Part shown: positions 12,567-14,172 of the stretch, piece by piece
Layout: the number at the start of each line of letters is the position of its first letter
How positions within the stretch are numbered: position 1 is the first letter of the stretch
Origin: Psychrobacter immobilis
GTDB taxonomy: Bacteria > Pseudomonadota > Gammaproteobacteria > Pseudomonadales > Moraxellaceae
NCBI RefSeq assembly: GCF_904846065.1
Contig: NZ_CAJGZV010000005.1
Span: forward strand, 1 to 14,172
Direction: 5' to 3'
Length of the DNA: 14,172 nucleotides
Program-made: the position numbers and the translations under genes
Notes under the pieces: model-generated
Databases searched by the model: none
Seen by the model: only the letters and a program-made list of their open reading frames with translations
Told to the model about the DNA's origin: nothing

Positions 12567-14172
12567 ATGAAAAACCCTTTACATACTTATAAGAATATCA
12601 AGCAACATTTTAGATGTTGCTTGGTTTACGGGGTGATTGTTTTTAGCATACCAACATTGGCGTCGGCTGATGATATTGAGAATGGAACTAGTGGGAAAAC
12701 AGCTGATTTTAACTCAGACTTCCTAATTGGCGATGCTAAAAACATTGATATTAAACGCTTCACATACGGTAATGCGATCTTGCCAGGTAACTACAACGTC
12801 GATGTTTATATCAATGGCAACTGGTTCGGTAAGCACCAGATGGTGTTTAAAAACACAGAGGATGATAAAAGTACATATACCTGCTTTTCTTCAAAACAAC
12901 TACTTGAATACGGTATAAAAGCAGAACTTATTAAAGAAAGACTGGCAATAAATAGTAAGAATTGTCAGCAGCTGGGTGAATGGGTTCCAGATTCCTTTTA
13001 TGAATTCGATACCTCAAAGTTAAGATTTGATATCTCGATACCACAAATTGCTATGGAAAGGAATGCACAAGGGTACGTTGATCCTAGTGTTTGGGATCGC
13101 GGTATTGATGCCGCATTTGTATCTTACAATGCGAGCACCTATAAAACTTATAGTAAAACGGAAAATAGCGAAGACAATACTAATGCGTTTGTATCATTAA
13201 CTACAGGTGCGAATATTGCAGACTGGCAAATTCGTCATAATGGTCAGTGGAAGTGGGAGGATGAGATTGAGAGCAAAGACTCTCAATCTACTTATGACGC
13301 TATTAGTACTTATGCACAGCGTGCTTTTCCTGAATATAGAGGCGTACTAACGATTGGCGATAGCTTCACCAATGGTGAAATATTCAACTCCTTTGGTTAT
13401 CGCGGCGCAGAATTTTCTAGTGATGATCGTATGCTGCCTAGCAGTATGCTCGGCTATGCACCACGAATCCGTGGTAATGCTAAAACCAATGCTAAAGTTG
13501 AAATTCGTCAGCAGGGTCAAATAATTTACCAAACGACTGTTGCTGCTGGAAGCTTTGAGATTAATGACTTATACCCTACCGGTTATGGTGGAGAGCTAGA
13601 AGTCTCTGTTTTAGAAGCCAATGGTGATATTCAGAAATACTCAATCCCTTATGCGTCAGTAGCACAAATGTTACGTCCAGGTATGAGTCGTTATTCAGTC
13701 ATGACGGGGCAATTTCGTGATGCTGATGCTGATGCTGATAGTGATATGGACCCGTTTATTGTACAGGCACAATATCAACGTGGCGTTAATAATCGTATAA
13801 CGGCTTATGGCGGCTTCCAAGGATCAGAAGATTATACAGCGATAACATTAGGCAGCGCGTTTGCCACGCCTATAGGGGCAGTTGCTTTAGATATGACGCA
13901 TTCTGAAGCGAATTTTGATCGTCGTGAGAAAGAAAAAGGTCAAAGTTATCGCCTCAGTTACAGCAAGCTCATTACACCAACAGACACCAATTTAACCTTG
14001 GCTGCGTATCGTTATTCAACCGAAAACTACTATAATTTGCGTGATGCCTTACTGGCTCAAGAACTAGAAAAAAATGGGGTGGGATCGAGTCTTTTTGGTA
14101 AACAACGCAGCGAACTCCAAGTAACCTTAAATCAAGGACTACCTAACGATTGGGGGAATCTCTATGCAACGG
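12567..14172 (+). CDS. fimD: Fimbrial outer-membrane usher, N-terminal part (continues at base 1)
   Basis: The first 535 codons of the usher. The signal peptide is about residues 1-34 (ending LASA). The N-terminal chaperone-binding domain follows (DFNSDFLIGDAKNIDIKRF, then GNAILPGNYNVDVYINGNWF) with a Cys pair in its second half (YTCFSS and KNCQQL). The barrel start (GYVDPSVWDRGIDAAFVSYN), the plug region and the usher signature TVAAGSFEINDLYPTGYGGE come next. A GATGCT hexamer is repeated three times at 13719-13736, giving ADADAD in a predicted barrel loop. ATG 12567 is the start; ATG 12562 runs into a stop after two codons. The last complete codon ends at 14171, and the final G joins GT at the window start. 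The gene is 74 bases downstream of the chaperone. Confidence 0.95.
   Translation, partial: MKNPLHTYKNIKQHFRCCLVYGVIVFSIPTLASADDIENGTSGKTADFNSDFLIGDAKNIDIKRFTYGNAILPGNYNVDVYINGNWFGKHQMVFKNTEDDKSTYTCFSSKQLLEYGIKAELIKERLAINSKNCQQLGEWVPDSFYEFDTSKLRFDISIPQIAMERNAQGYVDPSVWDRGIDAAFVSYNASTYKTYSKTENSEDNTNAFVSLTTGANIADWQIRHNGQWKWEDEIESKDSQSTYDAISTYAQRAFPEYRGVLTIGDSFTNGEIFNSFGYRGAEFSSDDRMLPSSMLGYAPRIRGNAKTNAKVEIRQQGQIIYQTTVAAGSFEINDLYPTGYGGELEVSVLEANGDIQKYSIPYASVAQMLRPGMSRYSVMTGQFRDADADADSDMDPFIVQAQYQRGVNNRITAYGGFQGSEDYTAITLGSAFATPIGAVALDMTHSEANFDRREKEKGQSYRLSYSKLITPTDTNLTLAAYRYSTENYYNLRDALLAQELEKNGVGSSLFGKQRSELQVTLNQGLPNDWGNLYAT

Noticed and set aside
12562..12570. ATG at 12562 as a usher start or leader peptide
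   Set aside because: It reads ATG CGA TGA, a two-codon frame; the usher frame starts at 12567.
12727..12918. 63-codon plus-strand frame inside the usher
   Set aside because: It is a shadow of the usher N-terminal domain codons.

Overview
The window reads as one complete small circular plasmid that has been linearised inside a gene. The last base of the window plus the first two form a Gly codon, and the reading frame then runs straight from the N-terminal part of a fimbrial usher (12567 to the end) into its C-terminal part (1 to 962). Joined, they give an intact usher of about 855 residues. This is read from the sequence; circularity itself is inferred. A Rep_3-type replication initiator, iterons, a MobA/MobL relaxase and AT-rich, moderately low-GC genes point to Moraxellaceae. 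Psychrobacter is the most likely genus, then Moraxella or Acinetobacter. That assignment rests on gene style, not on a database search.

Layout, going round the circle from 10.7 kb: (1) A fimbrial chaperone-usher operon: promoter and inverted repeats (11042-11113), major pilin (11157-11689, broken by one missing base), intra-operon terminator (11705-11744), PapD-type chaperone (11767-12492), usher (12567-14172 + 1-962) and a two-domain tip adhesin overlapping the usher stop (959-1981). (2) A small unknown gene with a structured 3' element (2180-2496). (3) Replication region: a helix-turn-helix/coiled-coil plasmid protein preceded by and containing many TGAAC/GTTCA motifs (2741-3315), convergent with the Rep_3 initiator (3369-4271). 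Behind rep lie four and a half 20-bp iterons, three 10-bp repeats and a perfect DnaA box (4371-4579). (4) Mobilisation region: relaxase mobA (4656-6809) with a second, coiled-coil gene embedded in another frame (5402-5947), a candidate oriT (6895-6955), and a divergent accessory mobilisation gene (7095-7616). (5) An accessory segment bounded by decayed insertion sequences, IS256-type ends at 7754-7942 and an IS3-family remnant at 9361-9741. It carries a periplasmic inhibitor of goose-type lysozyme (PliG, 7962-8381), a lipoprotein (8635-9081) and a small membrane protein (9098-9340). (6) Two minus-strand genes of unknown role (9926-10462 and 10565-10720).

Functionally, this is a mobilisable, non-self-transmissible replicon whose cargo is mainly cell-envelope biology: an adhesive pilus plus a lysozyme inhibitor and an outer-membrane-type lipoprotein. 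Such cargo would help a bacterium attach to and persist on an animal surface; that is inference. No antibiotic-resistance gene, CRISPR array, rRNA or tRNA is visible. No toxin-antitoxin pair can be recognised, although the unknown genes at 2180-2419 and 9926-10720 could serve plasmid maintenance or protection.
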